A stretch of DNA of 64,000 nucleotides from Cylicocyclus nassatus (GCA_958299035.1 CATQJL010000316.1:17151676-17215675); one strand, 5' to 3'; positions 43,317 through 54,735 are shown, counted from the stretch's first letter. The notes: generated by a model from the sequence alone, not told the origin. Numbers and translations: made by a program.

Positions 43317-44807
43317 GTGGCATCAAAAACATCAGAAATCTCGACATTTTACAAGGAGGTGAATCGACGAATCCTCAACAAATCCGATGGCCACAGACTC
43401 GTCGTCTTCACTGATGCTAGCCAGTGCGCAATAGCAGCATGCGCATATCTCACCTCTCAAGAAGAATCCAGCATCATAATGGCAAAATCCAAATTTCCAT
43501 CTATCAAAACTTCAATGACGGTTCCCAAGTTGGAAATGAATGCACTAACGCTAGGCGTGCGAATGTCCCACTTTATCTGCGAAGCACTGGAACCACTTTG
43601 TAACATCAAGGAGGTTATCCTCTACACAGATTCGGATATCGTGTTAGGATGGATACACACTCCTCCATCACGTCAGAGCGCAGGCGTTTTGGTCACAAAC
43701 CGACTAACAGAGATAAGGCGAATCAGCAATGATTTCCGCGGTCGAAACACGACATGTCTCTTCGGGCACGTCTCAACAGCAGAAAACCCAGCCGATTGCG
43801 GAACCAGAGGACTATCATCGGAAGCGTTTCAAAATCACTTCTGGTGGACAGGACCCAGTTTCACGAGCAAGCCAGACCATTCTAAACTGAACGCAATCGA
43901 AGGATCAGAGACGACGATGATGCCAGTGGAGACGGTGACTTTGGCAGTAACAGAAAGAACATCTGAGAAGGAATTTGTTGATTTAACCAGATTTAGCACC
44001 CTCGAAAGAGCTCAGAGAGTGCTGGTCTACGTTCTGCGTTTCATACACAGATCCATAAATCATCTACCTCACGAAAGGAAGGTTGCTGTGCAAGAGCACA
44101 TATCGGCACTCAAAGGAGTTTCGATGTCGCAGACTATCACGGGAGTCGAGATGCAGAAAAGCCGAATGTGCTTAATTCGCGACCACCAAAGAATTTACGT
44201 GAACGAACACCAAATTAAGTCACAAAAGGACCTGAACATTCAACGAGACGAGAGAGGAGTTTTACGCTGCTATGGACGCATGCAGCAATTCGATGTACCA
44301 ATCACAGCAAAAACACCCATCTACATCGCACCTAGAACAACGTTGGCACGTCTCATCATCTCAGAGGTCCACAATCACTATTATCGTGGAATCGCCCACA
44401 CAATGGCTACCGTACGCGAAAAATACTGGATACCTAAGCTCAGACAACAAGTACGAAGTCTGATTCAAAGATGCGTCCCATGCCAAAAGATGAACAATCT
44501 CCCATTTGCCTATTCCGACATGGAAGCGATGCCAGCAACAAGGGTACACCGCGCACGCCCGTTCGAGCATATAGGATTGGATTATTTCGGACCGTTGACG
44601 ACTATTGATAATCACGACGGATCCAATAAGGCATACGGATGCATTTTCACATGTCAAGTAACAAGGCTCATACATTTGGAGCTCGTGGGCGACATGACCA
44701 CAGAAGATTCCTCAACATGCTTCGAAGGTTCTTTGCAAGAAGAGGAGTACCGCAAACTATCACTTCTGACAATGCACCAACATTCCTGTTGGGGGAGCGA
44801 ATCCTGA
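43317..44807 (+). CDS. BEL pol part 2: RNase H and integrase N-terminal half
   Basis: The product begins in the RNase H region: LVVFTDASQCAIAACAYL, KLEMNALTLGVRM and LYTDSDIVLGWI carry the acidic residues of the BEL-type RNase H. A linker follows, then the integrase zinc-binding domain (RGIAHTMATVREKYWIPKL ... CVPCQ) and the start of the catalytic core (GLDYFGPL, first catalytic Asp at 44580). After about 44.71 kb this frame stops making sense (SSTCFEGSLQEEEY) and ends at 44807, while the true core continues in another frame. The listed start is only the first ATG; the reading frame joins the preceding RT through a frame change near 43.3 kb. Confidence 0.88.
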   Translation: MASKTSEISTFYKEVNRRILNKSDGHRLVVFTDASQCAIAACAYLTSQEESSIIMAKSKFPSIKTSMTVPKLEMNALTLGVRMSHFICEALEPLCNIKEVILYTDSDIVLGWIHTPPSRQSAGVLVTNRLTEIRRISNDFRGRNTTCLFGHVSTAENPADCGTRGLSSEAFQNHFWWTGPSFTSKPDHSKLNAIEGSETTMMPVETVTLAVTERTSEKEFVDLTRFSTLERAQRVLVYVLRFIHRSINHLPHERKVAVQEHISALKGVSMSQTITGVEMQKSRMCLIRDHQRIYVNEHQIKSQKDLNIQRDERGVLRCYGRMQQFDVPITAKTPIYIAPRTTLARLIISEVHNHYYRGIAHTMATVREKYWIPKLRQQVRSLIQRCVPCQKMNNLPFAYSDMEAMPATRVHRARPFEHIGLDYFGPLTTIDNHDGSNKAYGCIFTCQVTRLIHLELVGDMTTEDSSTCFEGSLQEEEYRKLSLLTMHQHSCWGSES

Positions 44808-45088
44808 AAGACGCCACAGAAAATATGGTCAACACCACTGAAGTAGGAAGCGAAATAGCAGGGCGAGAGATTAGATGGAACCATATAACGCCTTATGCAC
44901 CGTGGCAGGGTGGATTTTATGAGAGGCTTATCCGCTCCATCAAAAACTCGCTGTACAAAACGCTTGGAGTGCGAACCATCACTTTTAATGGCCTCAGGAC
45001 CATGCTCACGGAGATAGAAGCGGTCTTGAACTCACGACCTCTAACTTATCAAGAGGAAAAATGGGAAGAACAACCAATACTTCGATAG
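44720..45088 (+). CDS. BEL pol part 3: integrase catalytic core, second half
   Basis: From about 44720 this frame encodes FLNMLRRFFARRGVP, ITSDNAPTF (second catalytic Asp) and APWQGGFYERLIRSIK (catalytic Glu), followed by the ALNSRPLTY-type segment of BEL integrases (EAVLNSRPLTYQ). With the Asp in the preceding part this completes the D,D,E triad. The open frame begins at 44639, but the first part is out of register. The frame ends at 45088, where the C-terminal domain continues in another frame. Confidence 0.87.
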   Translation, partial: LRRFFARRGVPQTITSDNAPTFLLGERILKDATENMVNTTEVGSEIAGREIRWNHITPYAPWQGGFYERLIRSIKNSLYKTLGVRTITFNGLRTMLTEIEAVLNSRPLTYQEEKWEEQPILR

Positions 45089-45417
45089 ACTTCATTCAAA
45101 ACAAGATGACTCTGGATTATCCTCTGGAGTACATAGGTAGAGAGGGACAAGACCGAATTTACCACACTCCAGAAGAAGCACAACAACTAGCTACACAACG
45201 TCAAACTGAAGCGGCGCTGAAAACATCTGTAGACTTGACTGAAAAGTTCTGGAAAGTCTGGACTGAACAGTACCTTACGAGCCTGAGAGAGCAGCATAAA
45301 ATTCGGATGAACGAGAAGGTGGAACAAGAAAATCGCCAAAGGAAGGAGATATCGTACTCTTGTGGGACGCAGTACAGCCCAGGAACACATGGAAAACCGC
45401 ACGAATCGTACAAGTAG
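45061..45417 (+). CDS. BEL pol part 4: C-terminal domain (DUF5641-like)
   Basis: The 118-residue product includes DLTEKFWKVWTEQYLTSLRE. This resembles the W..W...YL..LR region of the small C-terminal domain that follows integrase in BEL/Pao polyproteins. It overlaps the integrase frame by about 28 bases and ends at 45417; the basic, VVW-type end of the domain appears to run on in a different frame to about 45490. Family assignment is from motif only. Confidence 0.65.
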   Translation: MGRTTNTSIDFIQNKMTLDYPLEYIGREGQDRIYHTPEEAQQLATQRQTEAALKTSVDLTEKFWKVWTEQYLTSLREQHKIRMNEKVEQENRQRKEISYSCGTQYSPGTHGKPHESYK

Positions 45418-45497
45418 ATGAATCTCCTCACAAGGCGACGCGAGAAGTCGTCGTGGAAACGCCAAACAAGCGACGCTTACGACGACCTATAAATTGA

Positions 45498-46154
45498 GTG
45501 GTACCTCTAGAAATCGACAAAGAAGAGATCCCGAAGACTTCCTTCCCATCGGAGGCACCTGCTACTCGATATAACCTCCGTTCGAGACGTCCCACCAATT
45601 ATAATGAACAGGAAGAACAAGAACCGACGCGCAGAAAAGCCCCAACCTTCGCCTCATCCGTAACATCGCTGCTCACGGTAGCTCTACTTTCATTGTGCGT
45701 GACGAAAACAGCAGGATCAAGCAGCAACGGGAGCTATCAACTTCAGTGCATTGAAGGAGGAGTGTCTCTTCTGCAAGCGAATCGACAGCCCTACGAAATT
45801 TGTGCAGAAGACTTCTGTATGGAATTCAAAACGCCGCGGCAACAGGAAATAGTAAGATTTCCCCCACAAATCACTCTGCACGAACAACTCGTCAAATGGA
45901 AAATCTTCGACGGTGAAGACGTTCACATAATGGAGACAACGTGCAAGGCAGCACCGTTTTGCGAACAGATAGACTGCACCTTCTGCGCAGTGATGGTGAG
46001 CAATCCAGAATGCTGGCCACGCACGGCTATACTAGTCACCCGATTGCTAGTATACTTGGCGATAACCATGTGCTACTGCCTGTTCCACGTGCCAGTGCTG
46101 TCAGGAACACCGATACTCTATGGACTAAAGCTGGCAGGAATGTGCGGATGGTGA
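45498..46154 (+). CDS. BEL env, N-terminal part (Gn-like)
   Basis: A 218-residue frame downstream of pol. The start is followed by a basic region, then a hydrophobic stretch (SLLTVALLSLCVT, about residues 57-69) that could be a signal peptide. Next comes a Cys-bearing ectodomain and a second hydrophobic segment (ILVTRLLVYLAITMCYCLF) near the end. This signal - ectodomain - membrane order is like the first glycoprotein of a bunyavirus-type precursor. The frame closes at 46154, and the rest of the precursor continues in another frame from about 46.15 kb. It is an old, broken copy; function is inferred from position and architecture only. Confidence 0.6.
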   Translation: MVPLEIDKEEIPKTSFPSEAPATRYNLRSRRPTNYNEQEEQEPTRRKAPTFASSVTSLLTVALLSLCVTKTAGSSSNGSYQLQCIEGGVSLLQANRQPYEICAEDFCMEFKTPRQQEIVRFPPQITLHEQLVKWKIFDGEDVHIMETTCKAAPFCEQIDCTFCAVMVSNPECWPRTAILVTRLLVYLAITMCYCLFHVPVLSGTPILYGLKLAGMCGW

Positions 46155-47425
46155 TGTTCAGGTTACTATGCCGATTGCTGAAAATCGCAGCAGGCAACGA
46201 CCGACGAAGAAGAAGAAGAGCATGGATGAGAGATGTTGCTCTTCTTACGATCCTCTGCATTAGTGGACTAGCAGCCGGATGCCAAGATGTTGAAGTGTTA
46301 ACGCACCAGACGCAAGAATGCACTCAATCGGGAAACGAGGAATATTGCACTGTCGACACCACAGAGATACTGAAAATCAATCCATTCAAACAAAAAGCCT
46401 GCATGAGGCTTACAAGTAACCATACCAGCGTTTTGGAAATCAAGTTGGCTTGGAAGAATCTCAACCTGTTTTGCGAAAAGGAAACTCTCTTGTTCTCCAG
46501 AAGCACTAGACATGCATTGCTGGATAGCAAACGCTGCCCTCATGCCGGATCATGCACAGGAGACAAATGCGCAGGGATAAACCGGACATCAAAAGTGAAA
46601 GAACTGCAACGAGTCAACGACTATCCGTGTGTCACTGGATGTGTTGAGAGGTGTGGAGGACCAGGCTGCGATTGTTTTTATCCCAGCTCAGGGTGCCTAT
46701 TTTACAGGATATACGTTGTTCCAACGGATGATAACGTGTACGAAATCTTCAGATGTCCGCGTTGGAAACAGTCGGTCATATTGAACCAACCAAAAAACAA
46801 AGCATCGTTCACTATAACTCTCTCATCGCTGAGCACACCACCTACGCCGGCCTTGAATTCGATGTTTCTCACAGACGGAAGGCGATATGCCATCGTGGAA
46901 GCGCACCAGGAACCACTGCTGGACTGCAAATGTGCGGCAGCCGAAACGAAAATGATGTGCGATTGCAAAGAGGTAAATCTCACTTCCCTAATCAGCACTC
47001 CGCAACATCGATTCCCGATTATACGACCTAACCTCGAATCTCGCGCTATCGATGAAAAGCTCACAGCTCGGATACCTCAGCTGCCCACAGCAGAATTTAT
47101 ACTGCGAATGAGGAGCAAAGTTCGCATCACGGCACTGCGATCCGACGCTATATGTTCAGTGGAGAACGCCTACAGCACAGGATGCTACAACTGTGCTAAA
47201 GGAGCGATAGCCTTACTAATGTGCCGAGCTTCGGTAGCGGCAACAAAAGCTGAAGTTGAATGTGAAGACAGCCTATTTGTCATCCCATGCAGTCAGGAAG
47301 GAACGAGACCAATACCACATTTGTTGCTGGTAAAGCGCAATTTCATCGAAACTGCACAGTGCAATGTGGAAAGGTTCAAACGACATTCGAGATCTCAGGT
47401 ATCCTACACCACACGGGCAACTTAA
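46150..47425 (+). CDS. BEL env, phlebovirus Gc-like fusion glycoprotein part
   Basis: The meaningful part of this frame starts near 46150 (the open frame begins earlier, at 45941, out of register). A hydrophobic segment VALLTILCISGLAAG precedes a Cys-rich ectodomain. CPHAGSCTGDKC, GCVERCGGPGCDC and SGCLFYRIYVVP match the Cys and aromatic pattern of the phlebovirus Gc (class II fusion protein) region. NHT and NRT glycosylation sites are visible. The protein would mediate membrane fusion in an infectious form. The frame is lost near 47.3 kb, before the membrane anchor. BEL elements with a phlebovirus-type env are known in Caenorhabditis (Cer7 group). Confidence 0.78.
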
Positions 47426-47673
47426 ATATTGCGGCGAGAAGAGTTCTACAAGGCGAAAGTGAATTATTCTCGGAGATAAACTTACCAGATTTCTCGCACC
47501 TGGTACAGACATTCTTGATGTGGTACGGTATACTAGGAGCGACAGTATTGGTAGTAATCGTTGCCTTGGTGATAACGTACTTCTACGCCTCCAATACGTG
47601 CGTGTTCTCGGTCATTAGAGCCCTCTTTGGATTATTCTATGCACTGGCTAGATCGGCATATCGAATGTTTTGA
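47287..47673 (+). CDS. BEL env, C-terminal membrane anchor part
   Basis: From about 47330 this frame carries the end of the Cys-rich ectodomain (FHRNCTVQCGKV) and a strand-rich stretch. A long hydrophobic anchor follows (ILGATVLVVIVALVITYF) with a short cytoplasmic tail ending at 47673. It overlaps the end of the preceding frame, and the switch lies near 47.29-47.34 kb. A class II fusion protein would need this anchor, so the frame change separates ectodomain from membrane segment. Confidence 0.72.
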   Translation: MQSGRNETNTTFVAGKAQFHRNCTVQCGKVQTTFEISGILHHTGNLNIAARRVLQGESELFSEINLPDFSHLVQTFLMWYGILGATVLVVIVALVITYFYASNTCVFSVIRALFGLFYALARSAYRMF

Positions 47674-47832
47674 CTCTTCTGGCTGTTACCCTACCGATTG
47701 TTCAAATGCTCTGTTCAATCAGGAAGAAGAAACCAGAAGAAAAGAACTTGTGAGATTACCGGAGACTACAGCCACAACGACAGCGCAGCAACGACAAACT
47801 AGCCCGTCCCCAAACCGTTGGTTAGGCCGGAG
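47674..47832. other. Short region between env and right LTR
   Basis: 159 bp. The bases just before the LTR (GGTTAGGCCGGAG) are the likely place of the polypurine tract, though the tract is weak. Confidence 0.4.
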
Positions 47833-48361
47833 TATACGAACTTCGTAGTTCGTATTGTTCTTTTCTCCCTCATGTATAAACTCATCACATCCTTGTAGTT
47901 TAGTCATACTTTGCCAATTGCACAGCATCGTTGAATTTAGCAGCTTGCATCGTTTTTGCTATGAGAAGAATTCGCAGATGTTCGCGTCAGATGTAAATTG
48001 CTCAGGTTTTTAGCTAACAGTAGGATGTCGCGCGCAGCTGTGGCTTGATATGTGATCACGCATATAAGTAGCTGACTGTGCACAGTCAGAGTTATTCACA
48101 TGTACGACTCTTGCTCATTTGTTTCAACATTATTTCACTCCTATATTTGTGTTGTAGTTCATCATTTAGTAATGTATTTTGTTATTTGTTCTACCCGTGT
48201 TTGTTGTTATCTGTTTAATCGTGTTTATTGTTGCTATTTTGTTGCCTAGATAAAGTTTAATTACCCAAGTTTGAGGTGTGCTCGTGCGTATACGAAGGCC
48301 CGCGTGGCAATACTTTTGGTTGTGGTTTGGTATTCGAAGTCTTATAGTTCTGATATATCCC
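47833..48361 (+). repeat. Right LTR of BEL element
   Basis: 529 bp. It differs from the left LTR by about ten substitutions and by 26 fewer bases at about 48152. TATAAG is at 48063-48068. Confidence 0.9.
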
Positions 48362-51336
48362 CACCACCAACCAACACACTTGTTGTCCCTGAACCTTCCT
48401 TCCTTTTCTTTTCGCACTTTCTCCAAACATACACAAGTTTAGAAAACATACTCAGGGTCAGCACTTTGAGCTCCATTCAACGGTATTCGAAAGTTTCAAA
48501 TTGCTTTTTCGACTGAGCAGCTTTACTTAGCTAAAGTGCGTGTTAATAGGAATCTTTAGCCGTTTTCACTATTCTTCGCAGAAAATCTTGAAATTTCCAA
48601 AAATGCAATTTTTCTTATGCTTAGGCTGAAATCGCGAAAAGTGATGCGTGAAATTGAAGCTTAGTACTGCTAGACAATTACAATTTACGATCGGCTGCTA
48701 TCCTGCTACTCTCCAAGCATTATGGTTTCTCAAAATTGAGAAACACTAAGAAAACTTACTTTTTGGGCTATAAAATTCTTGGTGAAGCTATAAGTGCAGT
48801 ATTGCATATTAAACTGCGAAAGATTCGCTGATAGCTTTGTAATGTACACGGAAAGATTGCTCTAGTGACCTAGAGTTTCAAACTCGGAATTTACCCGGAC
48901 AAATTCTGTCAACCTAGTGTTTGCTATTAGTCATCGAATAACGTTACTCTTGCGCTGACCAAATTCAATCTTCGCTTGAGCAGCAAGGGCCCATCATTTT
49001 CCTAAAGCACATGGGCATTTGTTGAAGATACTGACCATGTACCCGACGCTTGCGTCTCTCGTTTGCTTAGAGCAACTCAATAGAACCTTTGAAATCTTTT
49101 GAAACCATTTCAAAAGTATCGGAGAGCGCGGAAATCGCGAAACTGGAATTGTGAAAGCCCCCATTTTTAACATACATAGACTAAATGTGGGCTCCGTCAA
49201 AGTTGAAGATGAACAGTCATGGATTTTCACAATCATCGAAATAATGCCGTACACACAAACGGTGCCACAACCTAGAAAATTCTCAAAAAGAATTCAAGCT
49301 TGCTACCTTTATATGTCTTTTGCATAATTATTGCCTTTGTGCGTTGTTTCTATGGAGAAATGCTCTAACTGCAGCTAACGCTATGTCACTAGAAGGCGCA
49401 TATATGGTCAAAATACCATGGAGACTTTAATGATATGCAGACTATCGAGATCGGCGTTTGCAACTTCCGAGCAATCCGTTGATAACAAGTAGCACATAAA
49501 TGCCGCTCTGCAAATTTAGTGCTTATCCGCTGCAAATTTGATTTTTCAAAGAAGAGAAACCTGCAACTTTTGTCATACATTTTATGTATTTTAGCGATTG
49601 GTTGCTAACCCGCTTCATTTTACCGGTTGGTACGGTCATGTCGATTCAACATTTTTGTGGCAAGAACAGCCCTTTGGTCGGAAACACCTCGGGATATGAC
49701 GAAGTTGCTCAGATATTTGATGATAGGCTGTACGACGTGGAAGTTTGTTTCTATCTTTTTGTGGCAGCTGTAAAATGTTATTAACAAGTCGGATATTATA
49801 TTTCTATTTTTATGCAAATCGAATTTCAGTATTAATGTAATTTTTCGGGCTAATGCAAAAGACACAATCCATAAATATCTTTATAACATTTTTTTTCTCT
49901 TAGAATTGCATGAAAAACCCGCAAACGCATTTCGTTTTTTTTTCATTAGTTATGAAATCTATTATATAACTACTTGGTTTGCTCTACTCAAAGTTTTCGC
50001 TCTCTTTTGGAAAACTCATGAGAACAGCGAAAGTTTGTTTAACAAAAATTGCAAAAGTTCAAAATTATTTGTTGATAAACAAGTCAATGTTGCTGACCAA
50101 GAATATGGACATCGGACTAAACTTAACCTTCAATTTAAAAGTTTTCGCGACTACAGCGTGTAATAATAATTTATCTTAATTCATCCAAATTTCTATGCCA
50201 TTTATCTGTTTTACACAATTCAAAGTCTCATGTTTTTCTGGTATTTTCTTAAATTTTTGAACATCTTTATCTATTAGTAAATTTATTACTTCCTTCCAAA
50301 AGTAATTTTGCTTTAAGAAGTGTAATAATCCACAGGCTAATGATTACCCGGAGATCTCAACTGCATGAAGCAAGCTTTCATCAATTTTTTCATATGGTTA
50401 TGCTTGTATTGCAGTTTGGTGAACGACGGTGCTTTTAGAGAACCACTAAAAACTACCACTCATGCTTGTGCCGTCGAGTTCCGCTATTCTTTTAACCCCC
50501 CCCCCCCCCCCGAGGAAGTCCAAGTAACGGATGGATTGAGCAAAGTCTATAGAATACAGAAGAATTCCTTTCCTTTTCATAACTCGCATAACTTTTTGAT
50601 AGAGGTTTGTTTGATGCCATCAAATTTCAAAGATCAACTCAAAAATCATAGATTATCAGCAGCGGAGCAACTCGGCTGTCACTATATACAACTTTTTCTC
50701 CTTTTCCTAAATCGTGTTTTTCATTTCTGTTTCTTAGAGTTTTAAAAAATAAAATCGGATAAAATTATCATGATTTGTGTATCTGAAGCCGTCCCGTGCG
50801 GAAGTTGTCTTTCGAGGTTTGGTATGTGTGCATTTCTTTTCTTCTCCTGCAGTTTCACCTTTCGAAGATTTGTTGGTATTCATGCGTTCACATCTGAGTC
50901 TGCATTCAAAAGAGGATACTTGTAAAGAATGCAATTAGAGTCTTTTGATAATCTTTTGTCTATGAGATGTTACGCTCTTTTGAAGGAAAACGAAAGAACT
51001 TTCGCAACGATCCAATTCAAAAAAAAATGTAATTTCTTTTTCATCTTAAAAAGTTGTATCAAGTTCCTGAAAACGATAATTGATGGGGAGTCAAAGCGCC
51101 CATTCTAGTTGATATACATGTTGTTGAAGTCAATGTTGATGTTGAGCTGCAATCCTTATCTGCCATGTGATTTTCGAAGAAGGTTTAGTGTCAGAAACAA
51201 AAATGTAGAAAAGGTTTATAAAAAGATTTTAACAAGCACCCCCTGTGCCATGAACGACTGCGTTCTTTCTCCACCATTTTCTCGTCTATTTTATGACTAG
51301 GAGACGCGTGACCGCATTGCGAACATTTTTTTAATA
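48362..51336. other. No gene recognised; contains a C homopolymer tract
   Basis: AT-rich sequence. A frame at 50365-50745 opens with a signal-peptide-like start (MKQAFINFFIWLCLYCSL) and could be an exon, but no donor site or downstream domain supports it. A C tract lies at 50496-50511. No other structure was seen. Confidence 0.4.
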
Positions 51337-52897
51337 CAGTGCTGGCCATAGCTATAAAGCCACCCTAAAAATCACTGTAATTTGCTCTCTCTTGCTCGAA
51401 ATTGTCTGAAAAACCACTATTCTGTGTGCAAACTAAGGTCATATCATTGACCAGAACAGCTCCCGATTTCACTGATTTTGGGCGTAGAAAATTGAAAATT
51501 TTGAAAAAAGGGTTTCCAAGGCTGGTCACAGCTATAAAGCCACCTCTCATTTCTAATCAGTAATACGTTTTTTGATCCTGAAATTTTTTGTACATATACA
51601 ACATCAAAATCTAAAACATTTATCACACTTGGAAGCAGTCGCCTTTTTAAAAAGAAGATTCATCCTGCATTTTTTGCTCCAAAATGTATAAAAAGTTATA
51701 ATGTTTGAAAAGGCTGCCTTTTCACCGAATTTTTAAGCATTTGTTTGACTCAAATGAAGGTTCTAGGCTTCGCCGAGCCTTTGCAATGAGTATGGTGAAA
51801 AGCACAGGAGTCAACATGGCATAGTCGCTGATATTGATAAACAAGCCTCATCTTACCGAGGTGCAAGCACGCTTCTGAGACGCAAAACTCGATTTCTGGC
51901 AAGCGAAAATTTTCGGTTGGAAGTTGGCACCTTGCTTGCATGGTGACTACCCATGCACAGAAGGCTGCCAGGCTTTTTACAAAGACGTATTTGCAGCATT
52001 AACGCTATTTGCAGCTTAGAACGCTTTGTCTACAGTTCGGTTGTGCGCAGTGTATCTCACAAAACTCCAAATTTCACTGCTTTGAACTCCTCATCAAGTC
52101 AAATCTTACTAAACTGTCAGAAATACTAGGAATTTGAGGTTTTGAGCTGTTTTCCGCTCGATCGAGCGGTCAGAGCGGGTCAGTGATCAGGCAGAGTGCA
52201 CCACTCATTTTTGGAAAAAAGGCGTCCAAGGCGGAATCAAAAACCCTGAGAGTTGCGATGACGTTCAAGCAATGCGCACAAGTCTATGTTGTACAGGCGA
52301 CGTGCTGAGCACGTGACAGAGCTTTTCGGGCATTAGAACTCAATTTCCGCGGTTTGAAAACTCATCTTGCTGGAGGTGAGGTTGGGGCTCGTTCATCAAT
52401 ATCAGCGACTACGCATGTTGACTCCTGCGCTTTTCACCATACTCATTGCAAAGGCTCGGCGAAACCTAGGACCTTCATTCGAGTCAAACAAATGCTTGGA
52501 AATTCGGTGAAAAGGCAGTTTTTTCAAACATTATAACTTTTTATACATTATGAAGCAAAAAAATGCAGGACGAATCTTTTTTTTAAAAAAGCGACTGCGT
52601 CCAAGTGTAATAAATGTTTTATATTTTGATGTTGTATATGTACAAAAAATTTCAGGTTCAAAAAACATGTTACTGATTAGAAATGAGAGGTGGCTTTATA
52701 GCTGTGACCAGCCTTGGAAACCCTTTTTTCAAATTTTTCAATTTTTCTCCGGCCAAAACCAATGAAATTGAGAGCCGTCCTGATTAATGATATGACGTTA
52801 GTTTGCACACAGAATAGTGGTTTTTCAGACAATTTCGAACAAGAGAGAGCAAATTACAGTGATTTTTAGGGTGGCTTTATAGCTATGGCCAGCACTG
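51337..52897. mobile_element. Fold-back Tc1-type MITE, CAGTGCTGGCCATAGC TIRs
   Basis: 1561 bp, flanked by TA (51335-51336 and 52898-52899). The TIR CAGTGCTGGCCATAGCTATA continues as a nearly perfect inverted repeat of several hundred bases, with the AGCTATAAAGCCACC motif repeated at the outer end and again about 185 bp further in. Ends starting CAGTGCTGGCC are typical of Tc1-like elements. No transposase frame survives; mirrored short frames at the centre are arm copies. Confidence 0.88.
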
Positions 52898-53639
52898 TAT
52901 GTCTGAAATTGTTGTTCCTTGTTTCCAAAGAGTGAATAAACCTGGACGAAATAAATGACAAGTATAAACCTGCTAAGTACACGATTAAGCTTGTTAAGAT
53001 AATGTGTGCAATGCGATCTCGCGTCTCCCAGTTTTGGAATGAATGATATGTACTGCAGCACTATTAAACAAATGGTGTATTAAAAATTATGTTTAAACTT
53101 ATGAGTTTTCAAAAAGTATTTTCAGAAAACGACTATAGTTATAAGGACAGCATTCATTACTGACTTTGGTAGCGTATCTCACACCCTGCATGTCCGCTTG
53201 AATTAAGAAGGTTAAAACTTTTTTTTTGGAAGTATGTTTGCTAGTTTTCTGGAATAAAATAGAGCACATGGACCATAATAGCCGAACGACGGAGAGCAAA
53301 CCGCCATATTGTATTAATAATCTTGCAACTAACCTTGACATAATTAATAGCCTTAACATGTATCAAATTCCTACTACTCTTGTGCAAAGCTGTCAGTTAA
53401 GCGCAAGAGCATCTCATGACTTCTTTCAGATTATCGTTTTGTAGAGAATGGACATAGTTCTGAGGTTAGCTTCTTCAGGCTAGCCTAATGCCATACACCA
53501 TATGTCAAAAGGCTATGGCCTCCATAAACTATCTATGTCTCCTGAGACGGGAAAGTAACCCTTTTTTTGTGAGACGAGACTGTTAGGTATAATAAAGAAG
53601 GTGTTTCATTGTGTGTGTCAGCAAATCTACTCGTATATT
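52898..53639. other. No gene seen
   Basis: Non-coding sequence between two MITEs. Short frames have no recognisable domain. Confidence 0.45.
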
Positions 53640-54565
53640 TATAAGTTCTTGTACTTTTTGACGAAATTACAAGAAAAGCACCCAAAATCGAAAAATTTGT
53701 TTCGCATTACTTGAAACGTTCACCAATATAGTCAATTCATTTTCTCAAATAATGAATTACCCTCTTCCTGCCTCGATGCAATCCTTGAGAAACTTTGTGA
53801 ATAAGTCTGCCATGGCAGTTAGTCTTCAAAAAAGTTTGTCCCATGCCTCTAAGTTATTGCCTTTTTCACTTTAAAAAATGTGCAGCGTGATTGAACAAGG
53901 TTTCGTCTACAACAAGCTCCAAAAAAATTTTTTTTACAGTGCTGTTGAAATGTTGGAACTGTTGGGATACAAAGTGCAGGCATGTATGCGTCGCATACTG
54001 AAAATTCGCGTACACTTGTGAGGAGAAAACAGAAAATTTCTGTCTAATTAAGCCGTAGCTATACTGTTACCCTATTTTGGCTATATATGTACTCTTATAG
54101 AAAACGTATGAAAAAAAAATTAACTCAGAATTAGTGACTGCTGCGTTTTTGTAGCTTTAAAATCCTTTTTGATGACGCTTGAGCATGACCGCAGGCAACA
54201 TTTGCAAATATTTGTATGCCATTTTTGAGAATAGTTTCTAAACACAACTAACACGATGTGGGAGTAGGAACCCTATTCTACATTGTTAGATTGAACTGTT
54301 GTAAAATGTTCTTAGCATCTCCAGTTGCGGGTCGAGTTGTAAACAATAAAACTTTCAGTTTTCTCGCTCAGCAAAAACACTAGCTTGGTAGTTCGAGTTC
54401 CTAAAAAACATGTGACAGCCATTTTGAGCTCGGAAAGGTATAGCTTGTAGAAGATAATTGCATCGTTATGTGACAAATTGTGAATTGTAAATTTGGAATC
54501 AAAGTTACAAGTACTACATAGATTACGGTGACGCAAATAGCCTTCCGGACTTTTGACGCACTCTG
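53640..54565. mobile_element. Diverged MITE, CAGGGTGCGGCAAAAG family
   Basis: The right end GACTTTTGACGCACTCTG followed by TA is a decayed version of the TIR at 6102/7035. Interior landmarks correspond in order, for example AATGTGCAGCG near 53878, ATGCGTCGCATAC near 53987, and the subterminal block near 54350. The left TIR is no longer recognisable, so the left edge is approximate. Confidence 0.65.
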
Positions 54566-54735
54566 TATAAACAGAGGCAAATCAATTTTTTTCATCTTTT
54601 CTTCAACATCAAGGTTTAATCTAATTCTGATAATCAGAATCTATAAATAGATGAGATATATCGAGACATATTAATAAGCTTAAAGGCTGATGACTAGCTG
54701 AATGGTTTTGAAGATGATATTCATTATTTTTTCAG
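54566..54735. other. Intron sequence upstream of M13 exon
   Basis: Non-coding, ending in a T-rich tract and the splice acceptor TTTTTTCAG at 54727-54735. Earlier exons of the gene were not located. Confidence 0.55.

Larger units (their letters stand above)
39374..48361 (+). mobile_element. BEL/Pao LTR retrotransposon with env-like gene
   Basis: The element spans 9.0 kb between two similar LTRs, with gag, protease, RT, RNase H, integrase and env in BEL/Pao order. The LTRs differ by roughly ten substitutions and one 26-bp indel, so the insertion is not fresh. Coding regions are interrupted by in-frame stops (40453, 41413, 43183) and frame changes (near 43.3, 44.7, 46.1 and 47.3 kb, and at the pol C-terminus near 45.06 kb). 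It is therefore an old, non-functional copy. I saw no clear target duplication. Caenorhabditis Cer elements are the known precedent for BEL elements with a phlebovirus-type env. Confidence 0.93.

Noticed and set aside
50365..50745. Possible first exon of the M13 gene with a signal-peptide-like start
   Set aside because: No convincing donor site, and the sequence runs into a C homopolymer and Pro-rich stretch. Nothing links it to the exon at 54736. Mentioned only in the gene-free stretch entry.
51365..52765. Mirrored short frames in the CAGTGCTGGCC element as transposase remains
   Set aside because: They lie in the inverted arms and mirror each other. No DDE motif or helix-turn-helix pattern is visible.
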